Origin: Rhynchopus sp. YZ270_cl-10
Lineage: Eukaryota > Euglenozoa > Diplonemea > Diplonemida > Diplonemidae
Reading direction: 5' to 3'
Assembly (NCBI GenBank): GCA_964035575.1
Contig: OZ037842.1
Coordinates: forward strand, 1,240,001-1,304,000
Length of the DNA: 64,000 nucleotides
In this document: positions 11,890-21,801 of the stretch, in pieces
Layout of the letters: every line of letters begins with the position of its first letter
Numbering within the stretch: position 1 is the stretch's first letter
The notes under the pieces: generated by a model
Seen by the model: only the letters and a program-made list of their open reading frames with translations
Told to the model about the DNA's origin: nothing
Databases searched by the model: none
Program-made: the position numbers and the translations under genes

Positions 11890-14107
11890 AAAAATACAAA
11901 ACACCGATTCAATAGACGGTTTTTTCTTTGATTTTTTTGCCGATTGTGATCAAGGTGACGAAGGCTTAGGTTCTTCTAATTAACTTTTTGTTTTGTTTTG
12001 TTTCGAGCAACACTCCTTACATTTTCCCACACAGCAATTCTTCGGGAACAGACCGAACAGCTCTTCACAGTATCGGAAGGAATGGTCCTGGACGCATGAA
12101 ATTCTTCCCCATTTTCTGTGTTTTAAAGCCCACTTCCCCTTCCCACTTCCGTTTACAAAAAAAAAACAACAATAACAACAACAAATTACCATCACCCCCC
12201 CAACCCTGGTAATTTGTGGTATTGTATTGCCCTTACCTAAACTCTAACCTCGTCGGAAATTTTGTGGGGCAATGGAAAAAAGGGGGGGGAGACGCCAAAC
12301 CTACACGGTATAAAAAAATAGTGAAAAGACTCAATCTGAATGGTAGCCTGTACTAAACCCAACTCACGTTTTGTGCGCTGGTGGTGCTATATTCCCCCTT
12401 TTTTAAAAAAGATGTAAATAGGTCTGTGGGGTCTATTTATCTTTTCAAAAAAAGGGAAAAAAAATGTTTCCTCCCTCCACCTCGCTCAGGTATTGTAGCG
12501 TCTAACCCGCTTCTTTCAAAAAAAATTTTTTTTTAAAACTACCTAAGTGGAGTGGGATGAGGGGGAGGGAGGGGGGGACAAAAAATATGGTAGAGCTGTG
12601 GTATAGTATAGTGGAGTTCGTCCTTGGGTGGCTATACAAATACAGCAAAGTTTTCAAAAAAAAAAAGAAAAAAAAATCTAACAAGAAGTGGAGATTTTGC
12701 ACAATGAAAGACAAAGACAAAAAAAGGCTTCGGCCAACATTGGGTACAGATCCTACCCCCAGATGGGTACTGATGATTGCCGATTGCAACAAAAATTTTC
12801 AAAAAAAAACACAAAAAGCCAAGCGTGCTACACTATTTTTTAACAATGCTTCAAACACAGCACATAAAAGTGGTATGGGGTTGGGGGGGGCAGCTTTGTA
12901 CAAGGAGCAATTTAAATTTCGGATTTCCATAGCTAAGCAGCGAGGCTTTTTGCCTTTTTTTTTATTTTACTTTTTTTTTCAAATCCACTCGCAGTGCCCG
13001 AACGTAAAAAAGAAGGCCTAGGCGTCTTCTTCGTACAACTAACTTTTTTTATTTAAATTTTGGGGAGTTTTTTTAAAACGGACCTTTTCCATTTTAAAAA
13101 ATCCCATTAACAGGGTGGGTACGGGGTCGGGGGGAGGGGAGAACAGGGACGGAAGAGGTGTTTTAGATGAAGGGTTTCCCCCCCCTCCCCCCCTCCCCCC
13201 CCTCCCCCCCTCCCCCCCTCCCCCCCTCCCCCCCTCCCCCCCCTCCCCCCCTCCCCCCCTCCCCCCCTCCCCCCCTCCCCCCCTCCCCCCCTCCCCCCCT
13301 CCCCCCCTCCCCCCCTCCCCCCCTCCCCCCCTCCCCCCCTCCCCCCCTCCCCCCCTCCCCCCCTCCCCCCCTCCCCCCCTCCCCCCCTCCCCCCCTCCCC
13401 CCCTCCCCCCCTCCCCCCCCCCCCCCTCCCCCCCTCCCCCCCTCCCCCCCTCCCCCCCTCCCCCCCTCCCCCCCTCCCCCCCTCCCCCCCTCCCCCCCCC
13501 CCCCCTCCCCCCTCCCCCCCTCCCCCCCTCCCCCCCCCCCCCCTCCCCCCCTCCCCCCCTCCCCCCCTCCCCCCCTCCCCCCCTCCCCCCCTCCCCCCCT
13601 CCCCCCCTCCCCCCCTCCCCCCCTCCCCCCCTCCCCCCCCCCCCCCTCCCCCCCTCCCCCCCTCCCCCCCTCCCCCCCTCCCCCCCTCCCCCCCCCCCCC
13701 CTCCCCCCCTCCCCCCCTCCCCCCCCCCCCCCTCCCCCCCTCCCCCCCTCCCCCCCTCCCCCCCTCCCCCCTCCCCCCCTCCCCCCCTCCCCCCCCCCCC
13801 CCCTCCCCCCCTCCCCCCCTCCCCCCCTCCCCCCCTCCCCCCTTCTCCTGATCTTATTTCCCTCTTCCAGCTTCCAAATTTTGTTGCAACACTTTACCTA
13901 TTGGCGTTTACAATATAACTTTAAAAATAACATAAAAAAAAGATAAGAAAAGCGACGAAAATAAAAACAAAGACTCGGGACGGGGAGGGGGGTTACGGGC
14001 TTAATTTTAAAAAAAACTACGAATAAACAAAAGAGAACGCACATTTTTTTCCCTCCTTATCATCATTTTTTCTGTATTTTTTACCCCAACACTCAGAAGC
14101 CTCTGAC
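11890..14107. other. Intergenic spacer with the C-rich heptamer tract
   Basis: There is no gene in 2.2 kb. A partial CTAAG-hairpin copy lies at 11949-11998 and a GGCTTCGGCCAACATTGG repeat at about 12725-12790. The dominant feature is the (CCCCCCT)n tract at 13178-13843. The proline/serine reading frames across that tract are periodic artefacts. Confidence 0.6.
13178..13843. repeat. 0.67-kb tract of (CCCCCCT)n, G-rich on the opposite strand
   Basis: The heptamer CCCCCCT is repeated about 90 times with a few interruptions and some runs of 13-15 C. On the minus strand it is (AGGGGGG)n, a sequence expected to form G-quadruplexes. It lies about 265 bp upstream of the S28 peptidase start and is the longest pure pyrimidine tract in the window. 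Confidence 0.95.
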
Positions 14108-15783
14108 ATGATGAAAACGTGTGTTCCCTTGGCGGTGCTGCTGAGCTCGGCAGTCGCTCTTGATGTGCTTCCCCCACGCTCGAGGGGAGGCAAGCTTGCA
14201 GACTTGGTGCCGTCTTGGAAGGAAGATGTGAGCAGCGCCAAGCTCTACACCTACGAGGCACCGCTCGACCACTTCAAGTCAACGGGGAAGACGATCCCTG
14301 TGCGCTATTGGGTTGACGAGACCTGCTTCAGCAGCGAAGCCGACCGCGCAGTCTTCGTGCACATGGGAGGTGAGGGCGCCGCCCGTGGCAGCTCCTGCTC
14401 CACATCCTCGAAGAAGCACAACGCCGCAGTCCTCTCTGTCGAGCACCGCTTCTACGGAGAATCCCTCCCCAAGGTGGACGAGCCCCTCAGCAAGGAGTAC
14501 CTGGAGTACCTCAGCGTGGAGCAGAACCTGGCCGACACCCACGCGATCCTGGACATTTGGAAGAAGAAGCTGAACGCGACGAAGGCTGTCGCCTTTGGAG
14601 GTTCGTACTCGGGTGCAACGTGCTCCTGGTTCAAGCAGAAGTACCCCGACTCCATCAACGGATGTGTCTCCCAGAGCGGAGTCATCGACACCGTCTTCGA
14701 CTTCACTGGGTTCGACACCCGCACCTTCCTTGCCCTCAGCAGCCCTGACCCGTCATGCGCAAAGCTCCTGAACGAGTCGACCCTTGCCCTGGAGAGACGC
14801 TTTGCGGCAGGAAAGGGTGCAGAGACGAAGCAGTACTTCAACGCAGGCAACCTCATTGGTACGCGCCTCGGTGACTCAGACTTCTTCTACGCGATCATCG
14901 ACGCGCTTGCGCAGTTGGACCAGTACGGACAGAAGAAGGTCCTCTGCGATGGGTTTGCAAAGCTCCCCGCAAACCCCACCGACGACGACCGCATCAAGAA
15001 CACCAGAGACATCATCGAGGACTACTACGGCAAGAACTTCGTGAACGGCTGCTTCTACGACTCGGAGTGTCTCATCAAGACTGTCTCCGCCAGCGGCAGC
15101 GGCGGTGTCGGTGAGAAGCAGTGGCGCTGGCAGAAGTGCACCCAGTGTGCCTTCCTCCAGTCCGCCCCCGCCACGAACTCCGTGCGCTCCACGAAGTACC
15201 TCACACTGCCGATGCTCGTTGAGCAGTGCGCATACGTGTTCGACTTCACCGCACAGGAGGTGCACAACATGAACGCGCACTTCACAGCGGAGTACTACCA
15301 CAAGACGGAGAAGGAGACCACCAACGTCTTCTACATCAACTACTCCGACGATCCGTGGAGGGTATGTGGGGTTTTTTTTGGGGGGGGTTTTTTTTTCACC
15401 ACTGCCCACTTCCGCCAGCGTCTGGTAAAGGCGTTTGCAAGCCTGGTGTAAATATTTCTGTGGGGAGGATAGTGAGAGAGATCAGCTCTGCATCCGTCGC
15501 AGTAGATGCATTAACAGCGTACCATTTGTCTGCGTTGCTTTGTCCACACCGCACTACACTAAAGGGCCATATTCTGCGCAAGAATTACCCTCACTAGGCA
15601 TCAACCACTACACTACACCACAACACAACACAGGAGGCCTCCCCCAGCGCCGACCTCAGCGCAACCCTGAAGACCTGCATGGTCACCTGCGACGGCTGTG
15701 GACACTGTGGTGCAGGTGCCGGTGTCCACGCGGAGAAGTGCGACAACGCTGCAGACGTGGAGATCACAGCGTGGCTGAAGTGA
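14108..15783 (+). CDS. Secreted serine peptidase of family S28 (lysosomal Pro-X carboxypeptidase/DPP2-like), 2 exons
   Basis: S28 enzymes cleave at proline near peptide ends in lysosomes or outside the cell. Exons are 14108-15361 and 15634-15783, giving 467 residues. An N-terminal signal peptide (MMKTCVPLAVLLSSAVA) precedes the typical start LDHFK. VLSVEHRFYGES and the nucleophile elbow GGSYSG (Ser166) are family hallmarks. The catalytic Asp is probably D415 in SDDPW, at the end of exon 1. The catalytic His is probably H450 (or H442) in exon 2, so the 272-nt intron splits the triad. The C-terminal exon is rich in cysteine (CDGCGHC). Family members are usually 450-500 residues, so it appears complete. 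The likely trans-splice AG is at 14095-14096. Confidence 0.92.
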
Positions 15784-16569
15784 GGTGACAACGTCACAAC
15801 ATTAACCAATAGTCACCAGACCCACCCGTGAGAGAGAGAGAGAGAGAGATTCCTCTGCTGTGTAAAAAAAAGTGTGCAACCTTACAGAGAAAAAAAAAAG
15901 ACAAGAAAGTGACGTGCACAATGTGGCAGCCATTCTTCCAACACTTTTTTTTTTTTTAATACTGTGACTCATACGGTGTTCATTTTTTTGTTTGTTGTGT
16001 TCTATTGTAAGGGGACATCTTCGTGTGATTATTTATTTATTTTTCGTGTTCCGAGTGTTCGGGCTATGGTATTGATATCTTATCATAATTTTTGTTAGAT
16101 GTCTGGAGAAGGGAAATCACGAACGCCGTTTCGTCAATCCCCTGCCCCCCCTCCCATACCCTCAATTTTTTTTGTTTCAAACCAAGTATATTTTACTAAC
16201 GTTTACGTGCAACCCACATATTTATAAAAACAAAAAAAAACAAAAACGAACTACGTCTACCTTCAGTAGTACAAAAAAAAGGCTTTGGCCAGCATTGAGT
16301 GCATACCCTAGCCCCACCCAAGGTGGGACTTAGACAAAATTTGTCGACACAAACAAAACGCGCCCCCTCTCATATTTTTCTCTTTCCACCTTCCCCTCTT
16401 GGGTCTTTGGGAAACGTTTTTCCCCCAACCCCGCGGAGAATCAGTTGTCTACGTCGGTGTTTGTACTTTCAACTTCTCTTTTTTTTTTCTCATTTTATGA
16501 ATCTAATCATTTTATAAGACCTACTCTCCACCTTCGATTTTCCCAACAGAGAACACACCAATCTCCCCT
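15784..16569. other. Intergenic spacer with (GA)n and a dispersed repeat
   Basis: There is no gene. It contains a (GA)n microsatellite near 15832-15849 and, at about 16279-16345, a second copy of the GGCTT(C/T)GGCCA(A/G)CATTG repeat also seen near 12725. A CT-rich tract ends with AG at 16548-16549 just before the next start. Confidence 0.6.
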
Positions 16570-19173
16570 ATGGAAACGATAAGCGAAGGTTCGTTCCACC
16601 CAGGCGCGTATCTCGATGCCGGGGCGGAGGAGGATCTGAGCTGCACCGACGAGGTTGAGCTGCACATGCCACAGCACACCCCACACCGCGTAGAGAACTG
16701 GCTTCTCGACACCGGGGTGGGATACAAAGAGCACCTCGACCGCCTCAAATCGGAGAAGATCCTTGCGGAGTTGGGGACCATCCGCGACAAACCGGAGATC
16801 ACAGAATATGCCAAGACGTTGACTCGGGGAGGGGTTCCTGTTGAGGTGCGGCTGAACAAATTACACAATAAGCATGAAGCACAGAAGGAAACACCTAGCA
16901 AAGAGGAGACCTTCCGTCCTTCAATTAACCAAAGCCATTCGCATATTCGGGGTCGTGCTCAAGGTGGTGAATGGCAGGCGGAAGCAGAACGCAAGGTGGA
17001 ACAACGCAGACGGAGGCAAGAGGAGTTGGATCAAATGGAGGTGCACGCATCACCACAGATCAACACCGCGACACCCTATGCAGGGAGCGTTCACAGCCGC
17101 ACCAACGGCACATCACTGCACACCTACCTTCATTCTTCTGACCACAGAAAGCGTGAAGAGCTCTACGATAAACACGAACTCCGTTCCCGCGAGGGTCTCA
17201 GAAATACCCCAGAGATAACACCCTATGCGCAAAAACAGCCACGTGAGGAGGATGTTGTGAAACGGCTCTATCGGTCCCCTTCTCCAGAGGTGAAGAAACG
17301 GAGGGATGCGATTGCGAAGAAGAATGCGTCCTCTTCGCGGTCGCGAACCCGGAGTGTTCCGACCGAGCGTGGTGCCGCTCGATCCACAGGAAAGACGCAA
17401 GCACTGCACACACCATCTCCATCTCCTCCAGCGAACCTCCCTTTAGGAAAGGTAGGCGCGACCACACCCCTCGCACCGCTTCCCACTACTCTACAGAGCG
17501 CACCCATCCCCACTGTACCAGGCCTGCCTGATGCAGGAGGCAGCTGGATGGGGTTGCAACAATACTGCGAGGCCGCATTGCTAGACGAAAAGGAGACAAA
17601 GGCGATGACCACATCGGAGTTGGTGACCCCACAGAAGAGCGCAGAGACAGGGTTGAAGGAGATAAATCGCAATGCAGTGAGACGCCTGCCACAGCGAGTA
17701 GAGGACAAACTCCTTGCAGAAGGGGCCGCACAAAGAAAGCGCCGTGAGGCTAGCGAGAGGAAGCGGCAGAAAGGGATTGACATCGCAGCTTCGCAGAGCC
17801 ACTATACCGGAGCGTCGAAGGGGCTGATGGCAGCGCATTCACAGTCGTTTGGTGACACCTCTAGTGTAGGTACCCCACACCATGGCCCCGATCTTAGCGC
17901 CATCCACATAGCACGTCCTTCACACCGTAGCTGTTCTGCTTCCCGTAGAAGTTGTTCTGCATCGTCGCAGGATAAAAAAAAGCCAGGTTTTCATACCGAT
18001 TTGCGTTCGTCGTCTCGCATTGCGTATCAGGAGGCTTATAAGGAGCATCTCAAGGCGCAAGAGGAGGAGGAGGAGCAAATGAAGAGGAGGGTGGTGAGGA
18101 TGGAGGACAGTGCGTTTAATAAGACGACGCGGGAGCGGCTCTTCGAGAAGGAGCGGCGGAAGGAGGCGGGGCTGCAGAAGCTGCGGGAGGAGCAGATGGC
18201 GGGGGAGATGGAGGAGTGTCATTTTGATGTCGCCGCGACGTTGCGGCGGTTTCGTGGGCAGGAGGAGGAGGAGGCGGCACCTCCACACCCACAACCACAG
18301 CTTCCACAACGCACCTTACAATGGGTATCACGCAGAGAATCGCGCCTCGCAGACATGAAACGTACAAGCGACGAAGATCATCTCCAGCAATGCACCTTCC
18401 TCCCCTACACCAACCGATCCGTACCGCAAACTGACGTCAAAACCACAGCCCTGTACGGCTACAACGACTTTGTTAAAAGAATGCGCACAGCAAAGAAAAA
18501 CCGTGCAGATGAAGAGGTCCGGAAAGCGTCCGTCTTCCGCCCTTCAAACCGCTGGACCGGGAGGTCAACTGTACCAGTAGAGCCTCCACTGCAGACATCT
18601 CAACCGAGGAAACGGTCTTCTTCGATTCCTTCATTGGCTAGACCGGTTGATCCACCTGCATCGTTTACTGTGCAGTCTGCAGAGAGGAGGCTACGCAGTG
18701 CCTCTGTACGGCGTGGCAGTGGCAGTGGCAGAGATAGAAATGCTGCAGAGGAGTACGCCCGCCGCCTGCAAGAGTACTATGCGTCCCCCGAGTATTCGCA
18801 GTGGTGGCACACCTCGCAAGCCTTCTACTCAGACTCCGCAAGCAGGGGGCCAAGCACGATGACCGGGAGGAGTGGGAGTGGAGGTACTGTAGGGGGGTAT
18901 GATGGAGGGTGGGGAGGAGGAGGAGGAGCGGGTAGAGGAGGTAGTCGTGAGCGTGATGGTCGGAGTCCCAGTGGAGAGCTGCAGATTGAGGACATCTGTG
19001 ACGAGCAGTTTCTCAATGAGTTTAGCCATGTGGGGGGTGGTGGTGGTGGGGGTGGTGGTGGTGGTGGTCCAGGAGGAAGAAGCCACCCCCATTCCTATAA
19101 TATCCCCGGTGGCGGGCAAGTGCCGCTCCCGCCCCAGCCCAGTATCCAGAGGCAAAGAGAGGTGATGGCATAA
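16570..19173 (+). CDS. Large charged protein with repeated PEIT.YA motifs (867 aa), probably cytoskeletal
   Basis: I do not recognise an established family. It is a single exon of 867 codons, with the start just after a CT-tract and AG at 16548-16549. Related blocks recur: KPEITEYAKTL...VRLNKLHNKH (about residues 77-100) and NTPEITPYAQ...VVKRLYRSPSPEVKKRRD (about 214-245). Blocks of the type F-P-x-N-x-S occur at FRPSINQS and FLPYTNRS. The middle is rich in Arg, Lys and Glu with likely coiled coils (540-600). The C-terminus is Gly-rich with runs of glycine (about 770-850) and Gln/Pro. Large charged proteins of this type are common among kinetoplastid flagellar and basal-body proteins, so a cytoskeletal role is an inference. 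There is no signal peptide or membrane segment. Confidence 0.8.
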   Translation: METISEGSFHPGAYLDAGAEEDLSCTDEVELHMPQHTPHRVENWLLDTGVGYKEHLDRLKSEKILAELGTIRDKPEITEYAKTLTRGGVPVEVRLNKLHNKHEAQKETPSKEETFRPSINQSHSHIRGRAQGGEWQAEAERKVEQRRRRQEELDQMEVHASPQINTATPYAGSVHSRTNGTSLHTYLHSSDHRKREELYDKHELRSREGLRNTPEITPYAQKQPREEDVVKRLYRSPSPEVKKRRDAIAKKNASSSRSRTRSVPTERGAARSTGKTQALHTPSPSPPANLPLGKVGATTPLAPLPTTLQSAPIPTVPGLPDAGGSWMGLQQYCEAALLDEKETKAMTTSELVTPQKSAETGLKEINRNAVRRLPQRVEDKLLAEGAAQRKRREASERKRQKGIDIAASQSHYTGASKGLMAAHSQSFGDTSSVGTPHHGPDLSAIHIARPSHRSCSASRRSCSASSQDKKKPGFHTDLRSSSRIAYQEAYKEHLKAQEEEEEQMKRRVVRMEDSAFNKTTRERLFEKERRKEAGLQKLREEQMAGEMEECHFDVAATLRRFRGQEEEEAAPPHPQPQLPQRTLQWVSRRESRLADMKRTSDEDHLQQCTFLPYTNRSVPQTDVKTTALYGYNDFVKRMRTAKKNRADEEVRKASVFRPSNRWTGRSTVPVEPPLQTSQPRKRSSSIPSLARPVDPPASFTVQSAERRLRSASVRRGSGSGRDRNAAEEYARRLQEYYASPEYSQWWHTSQAFYSDSASRGPSTMTGRSGSGGTVGGYDGGWGGGGGAGRGGSRERDGRSPSGELQIEDICDEQFLNEFSHVGGGGGGGGGGGGPGGRSHPHSYNIPGGGQVPLPPQPSIQRQREVMA

Positions 19174-19283
19174 ATGGGATTTTATTCTGAAAAAAGCTTA
19201 GTTATGGGGAGATCCGAGTTGCCCATGCCACTATGTTCACAAAAAACCAAAATCAAAATCACATCTTTTTAGGTATCTTCATT

Positions 19284-19345
19284 GGTACACTGTCACGAGA
19301 GGGCTTTGTATTTGAAGTCAACTTCATTTAGGTGAGTTTTTTTAG
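19284..19345 (+). repeat. Dispersed repeat copy with core GAGAGGGCTTTGTATTTGAA
   Basis: GGTACACTGTCACGAGAGGG then CTTTGTATTTGAAGTCAACT matches the copy at 9768-9815 and is likewise followed by a T-run and TAGCTTC. It is of unknown nature. Confidence 0.6.
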
Positions 19346-19917
19346 CTTCTTTTTAGCCCCAGATATTTTTTTTTCTATAGGAAGAAACTTGAGGGTGTGG
19401 TGTTTTTGCGATTCAGATTTTAGGGGGGGAATGGTGTGTCTTACTGGGCTTTCCTAGCCCAATATTTTATTGGGGGTTGTGACGACTTCTGTTTTTTTTT
19501 TTTTTTGTAGAAGGTTGGGTACGAAGCAAGCCAACAACATGCCCGCATAGCTGTAGCTGACTGCGGCAGTTGCTGTTTTAAACTGAGTTTCTTTTTGTTC
19601 AAAAGCCATTGGCATTAGAAAAAAAGGATGTAGATTACTAATAGTAATCGCCTGCCTGAGGTTTTTGGTTGCGGTTGTGTAGAACATTTTGTCTGTAAAG
19701 ATATGTGCACAAGAGGCATTTTCAACTTACAGGGTTTCTTCCTTTTGTTTTCCGTTTAGAAACGATAGAAGATTATTAGAAATAGATACTAGAGAAAAAG
19801 AAAGCAACATTTCCCCCCCTTTTTTTGTAATATTTTGAGGAAAACATTTTTCGTATCAAATTCCAACACATCGTCCCAGCGTCCCCTCCACACACACACA
19901 CCCGCTTTACACTATAA

Positions 19918-20238
19918 ATGGGACTACAACCTAACCACATCCAGCTTCTCTCCCCGTTGTCTTTTGCCATTGGTGCTACGATTTTTGCGATATCATGGAC
20001 AGCAGGGCTTTCAGAGTATGATGCGTTTGTGTTTTATTTTTTCTTTTTTTTGCGACCAGTCTTTTTCCACCTTTGCACAACATATTCCTTGTTCAGCCCT
20101 TCGCACCCACCTGGGGTGCTCCGTAATTTCTTTTATAATAGTCCTGAGGTATTCAACGTTGAAAGAGGACACAACCGTGTTCAGCAACTTCGTCATATGA
20201 TTCGTCTTTTGTGCGTCCCTCTCCCGGATTCATCATGA
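19918..20238 (+). CDS. Doubtful small membrane-protein frame
   Basis: A 106-codon frame begins with a plausible hydrophobic segment (SFAIGATIFAISWTAG). A GTATGA donor-like site follows at about 20015, and a CTTGTTCAG acceptor-like site lies near 20097, so the frame may be interrupted by an intron. The second half overlaps a more protein-like frame on the opposite strand, so either this gene or the minus-strand one is probably false. There is no homologue I recognise. Confidence 0.25.
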   Translation: MGLQPNHIQLLSPLSFAIGATIFAISWTAGLSEYDAFVFYFFFFLRPVFFHLCTTYSLFSPSHPPGVLRNFFYNSPEVFNVERGHNRVQQLRHMIRLLCVPLPDSS

Positions 20239-20370
20239 TCTTCCCCACTAGAGTTACCACTTTCCCCTTGGGTTCCCTTCTTTTAAGGGCAGCTCCGTGG
20301 CGCTCTCGCGCCGCCACCTCCTCGTTAACGAGCACGCGGGATGTCCTGCAATCAGCGGTAAGCGGGGGAA
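20170..20370 (-). other. Protein-like stretch on the minus strand, RRM-like (host gene fragment?)
   Basis: Read on the minus strand, this stretch follows an acceptor-like TGATTGCAG and encodes a charged, ordered-looking segment. It contains NEEVAARERHGAALKRREPK and then GKVVTLVGKIMMNPGE followed by an acidic helix. The second part resembles the start of the C-terminal RRM of SPF45/RBM17-type splicing factors (KVVLLRNMVGAGE...), an identification I hold only weakly. The frame closes soon after. It would be one of only two minus-strand coding candidates in a window where everything else is on the plus strand. Confidence 0.25.
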
Positions 20371-20461
20371 TACGCAGAATCACGATTTTTTACGGGGATC
20401 ATTTTGTCAAATACTACGACTACTAAAAAAAATTTACTGGAAAAAATAAGAATGATCATTC

Positions 20462-20604
20462 CTAAAAATCCTCCTCATCATCATCGTCATAGTCCAACAA
20501 CTCACTTGGGATGATGATTTCTTCTGGAAGTGGGATGGTGTCCAAACTACCGTTGCGGTAATTCTGACACCAGAGGTTCTCCCTTGTGAGGAGTGCCAAA
20601 CCTG
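20462..20604 (-). other. Possible 3' coding end on the minus strand with acidic tail
   Basis: On the minus strand an open stretch encodes LTRENLWCQNYRNGSLDTIP then LPEEIIIPSELLDYDDDDEEDF and a stop at 20462-20464. The acidic end looks like a genuine protein terminus. A CCTAGCCAG acceptor-like site lies at its upstream edge. No family was recognised. Together with the stretch at 20170-20370 it suggests an inverted insertion, a retrocopy or a small minus-strand gene. Confidence 0.3.
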
Positions 20605-20850
20605 GCTAGGTTGTTGAGTCCTAGCTGTCCGGCTGACCTCGACCAGACCGTTGTGGCCGGCCATCTTCGCATCTCCGTTTTCACTGCCACCTTCACCTTC
20701 TTTGTGTGCGAGACAAGCACCACCTTACTCTGCTGCTCACTTCACACAGTACTCAAAAACCGAGTTTTCCCTTTATTTGGACACTCTCGTTTCTGATCCA
20801 CATTTTTGACTCACTCAAACAACCTGCACCTCTTCGACCACAGACGCCCG

Positions 20851-21397
20851 ATGAGCAGTGAACAATGCGTCCACATTGCTGCCATCACACTGTCAGTCCC
20901 GCTGATCGGGCTCATGATGGCGCTGGAGCTGAAGATACAGTCTGCGACACAAACAATTCTGCAGGGGGTATGCCATTCCACCCTCTTACACCTCTTACAC
21001 CCCTTTCTCGCTTATCAACATTTTTCGGCCATATTCCAATCATTTGCACCCTAACTTTCCACCCTCACCACAGTTGATGCTGGGCACACTCCTGACCATG
21101 GGCTGCTACGGAAGCACGGTAGGGGTGAACCAATACTACTCACAGATCTGCCACTACGAGGAGACGCTTGACAAGGGGACCCACAACGCTACGTCAGAGC
21201 CCTGTGCCGTCTCGGAGATGCGTGTTCAGTACCTAGGGGCGTGCATTGCCCTCGCAATCCTTCTGGGATATGTGGTGAGAATACAGCATCTGCGCGTTTC
21301 CTTAGAGAATTCTACCGACACGCACGTAATAATGCATGAGGACTTCACCCCGCTTGAAGTCGTCTCACAATTGAACAGTCAACAAACAGTTGAATAA
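20851..21397 (+). CDS. Small multi-pass membrane protein (146 aa), 2 exons
   Basis: I do not recognise the family. Exons are 20851-20967 and 21074-21397, joined in phase 0 across a 106-nt GTATG...CAG intron. The product has 146 residues. Hydrophobic segments are ITLSVPLIGLMMAL (about residues 11-24), LMLGTLLTMGCYGSTV (about 40-55) and YLGACIALAILLGYVV (about 96-111), so about three membrane passes are likely. Between the last two lies a loop with three cysteines and a possible N-glycosylation site (NATS), suggesting it faces the lumen or outside. An acceptor AG lies 8 nt before the ATG. No targeting signal is obvious. Confidence 0.7.
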
Positions 21398-21801
21398 TTG
21401 TCAAGAAAAATGATGTCATAAGGCGGTTGGCCTATTCGATGTTCTGTAGAACTGCTATTTGAGCTAGCGTTTTTTTGTACGGACCGTACTGCATATTGCT
21501 CAGACATAAATAGATGGGGAGAAGGGGGGGCAAAGGGGTGTCTCTGTGCTATTCTGTTTTCCTGTTGCGCTCTGGGGGAGGGTGAAGTGAGTAGTAGCCC
21601 ACCCCCGTAGCAATGCCTCCCCTCTGCTTCTCACCCCTTCATTCGCTTTCCTCTTTGTGTTCCGGAGAAAGAAGTTGTGTGGCTGGCTATTTTATTGAAA
21701 TTCTCTCTCTCTCTCTCTCCCCCCACTCTCCCCCTCATCACTCACTTTCAGGGGGGAAAACCGAGAAAGTTTACGGAGAAAAAAAAGAGAGAAATATAAC
21801 A
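21398..21801. other. Intergenic spacer and 5' leader
   Basis: This is about 400 nt without a gene. It contains a CT microsatellite (about 21704-21720) and a pyrimidine tract ending in CAG at 21749-21751, the likely trans-splice acceptor for the next gene. Confidence 0.6.

Larger units (their letters stand above)
19174..20850. other. Spacer with possible minus-strand coding remnants
   Basis: The left part (19174-19900) is an AT-rich spacer with a GAGAGGGCTTTGTATTTGAA repeat copy at 19284-19345. The right part (about 19918-20604) has a more balanced composition and contains protein-like frames on both strands, listed separately. The rest up to 20842 is pyrimidine-rich leader sequence for the next gene. 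Confidence 0.5.

Noticed and set aside
13178-13843. Internal telomere repeat
   Set aside because: The unit CCCCCCT/AGGGGGG differs from the TTAGGG type expected in Euglenozoa, and genes continue on both sides.
13115-13946. Two long proline/serine/leucine reading frames
   Set aside because: They are periodic translations of the (CCCCCCT)n tract in different frames, with no leader or splice context.
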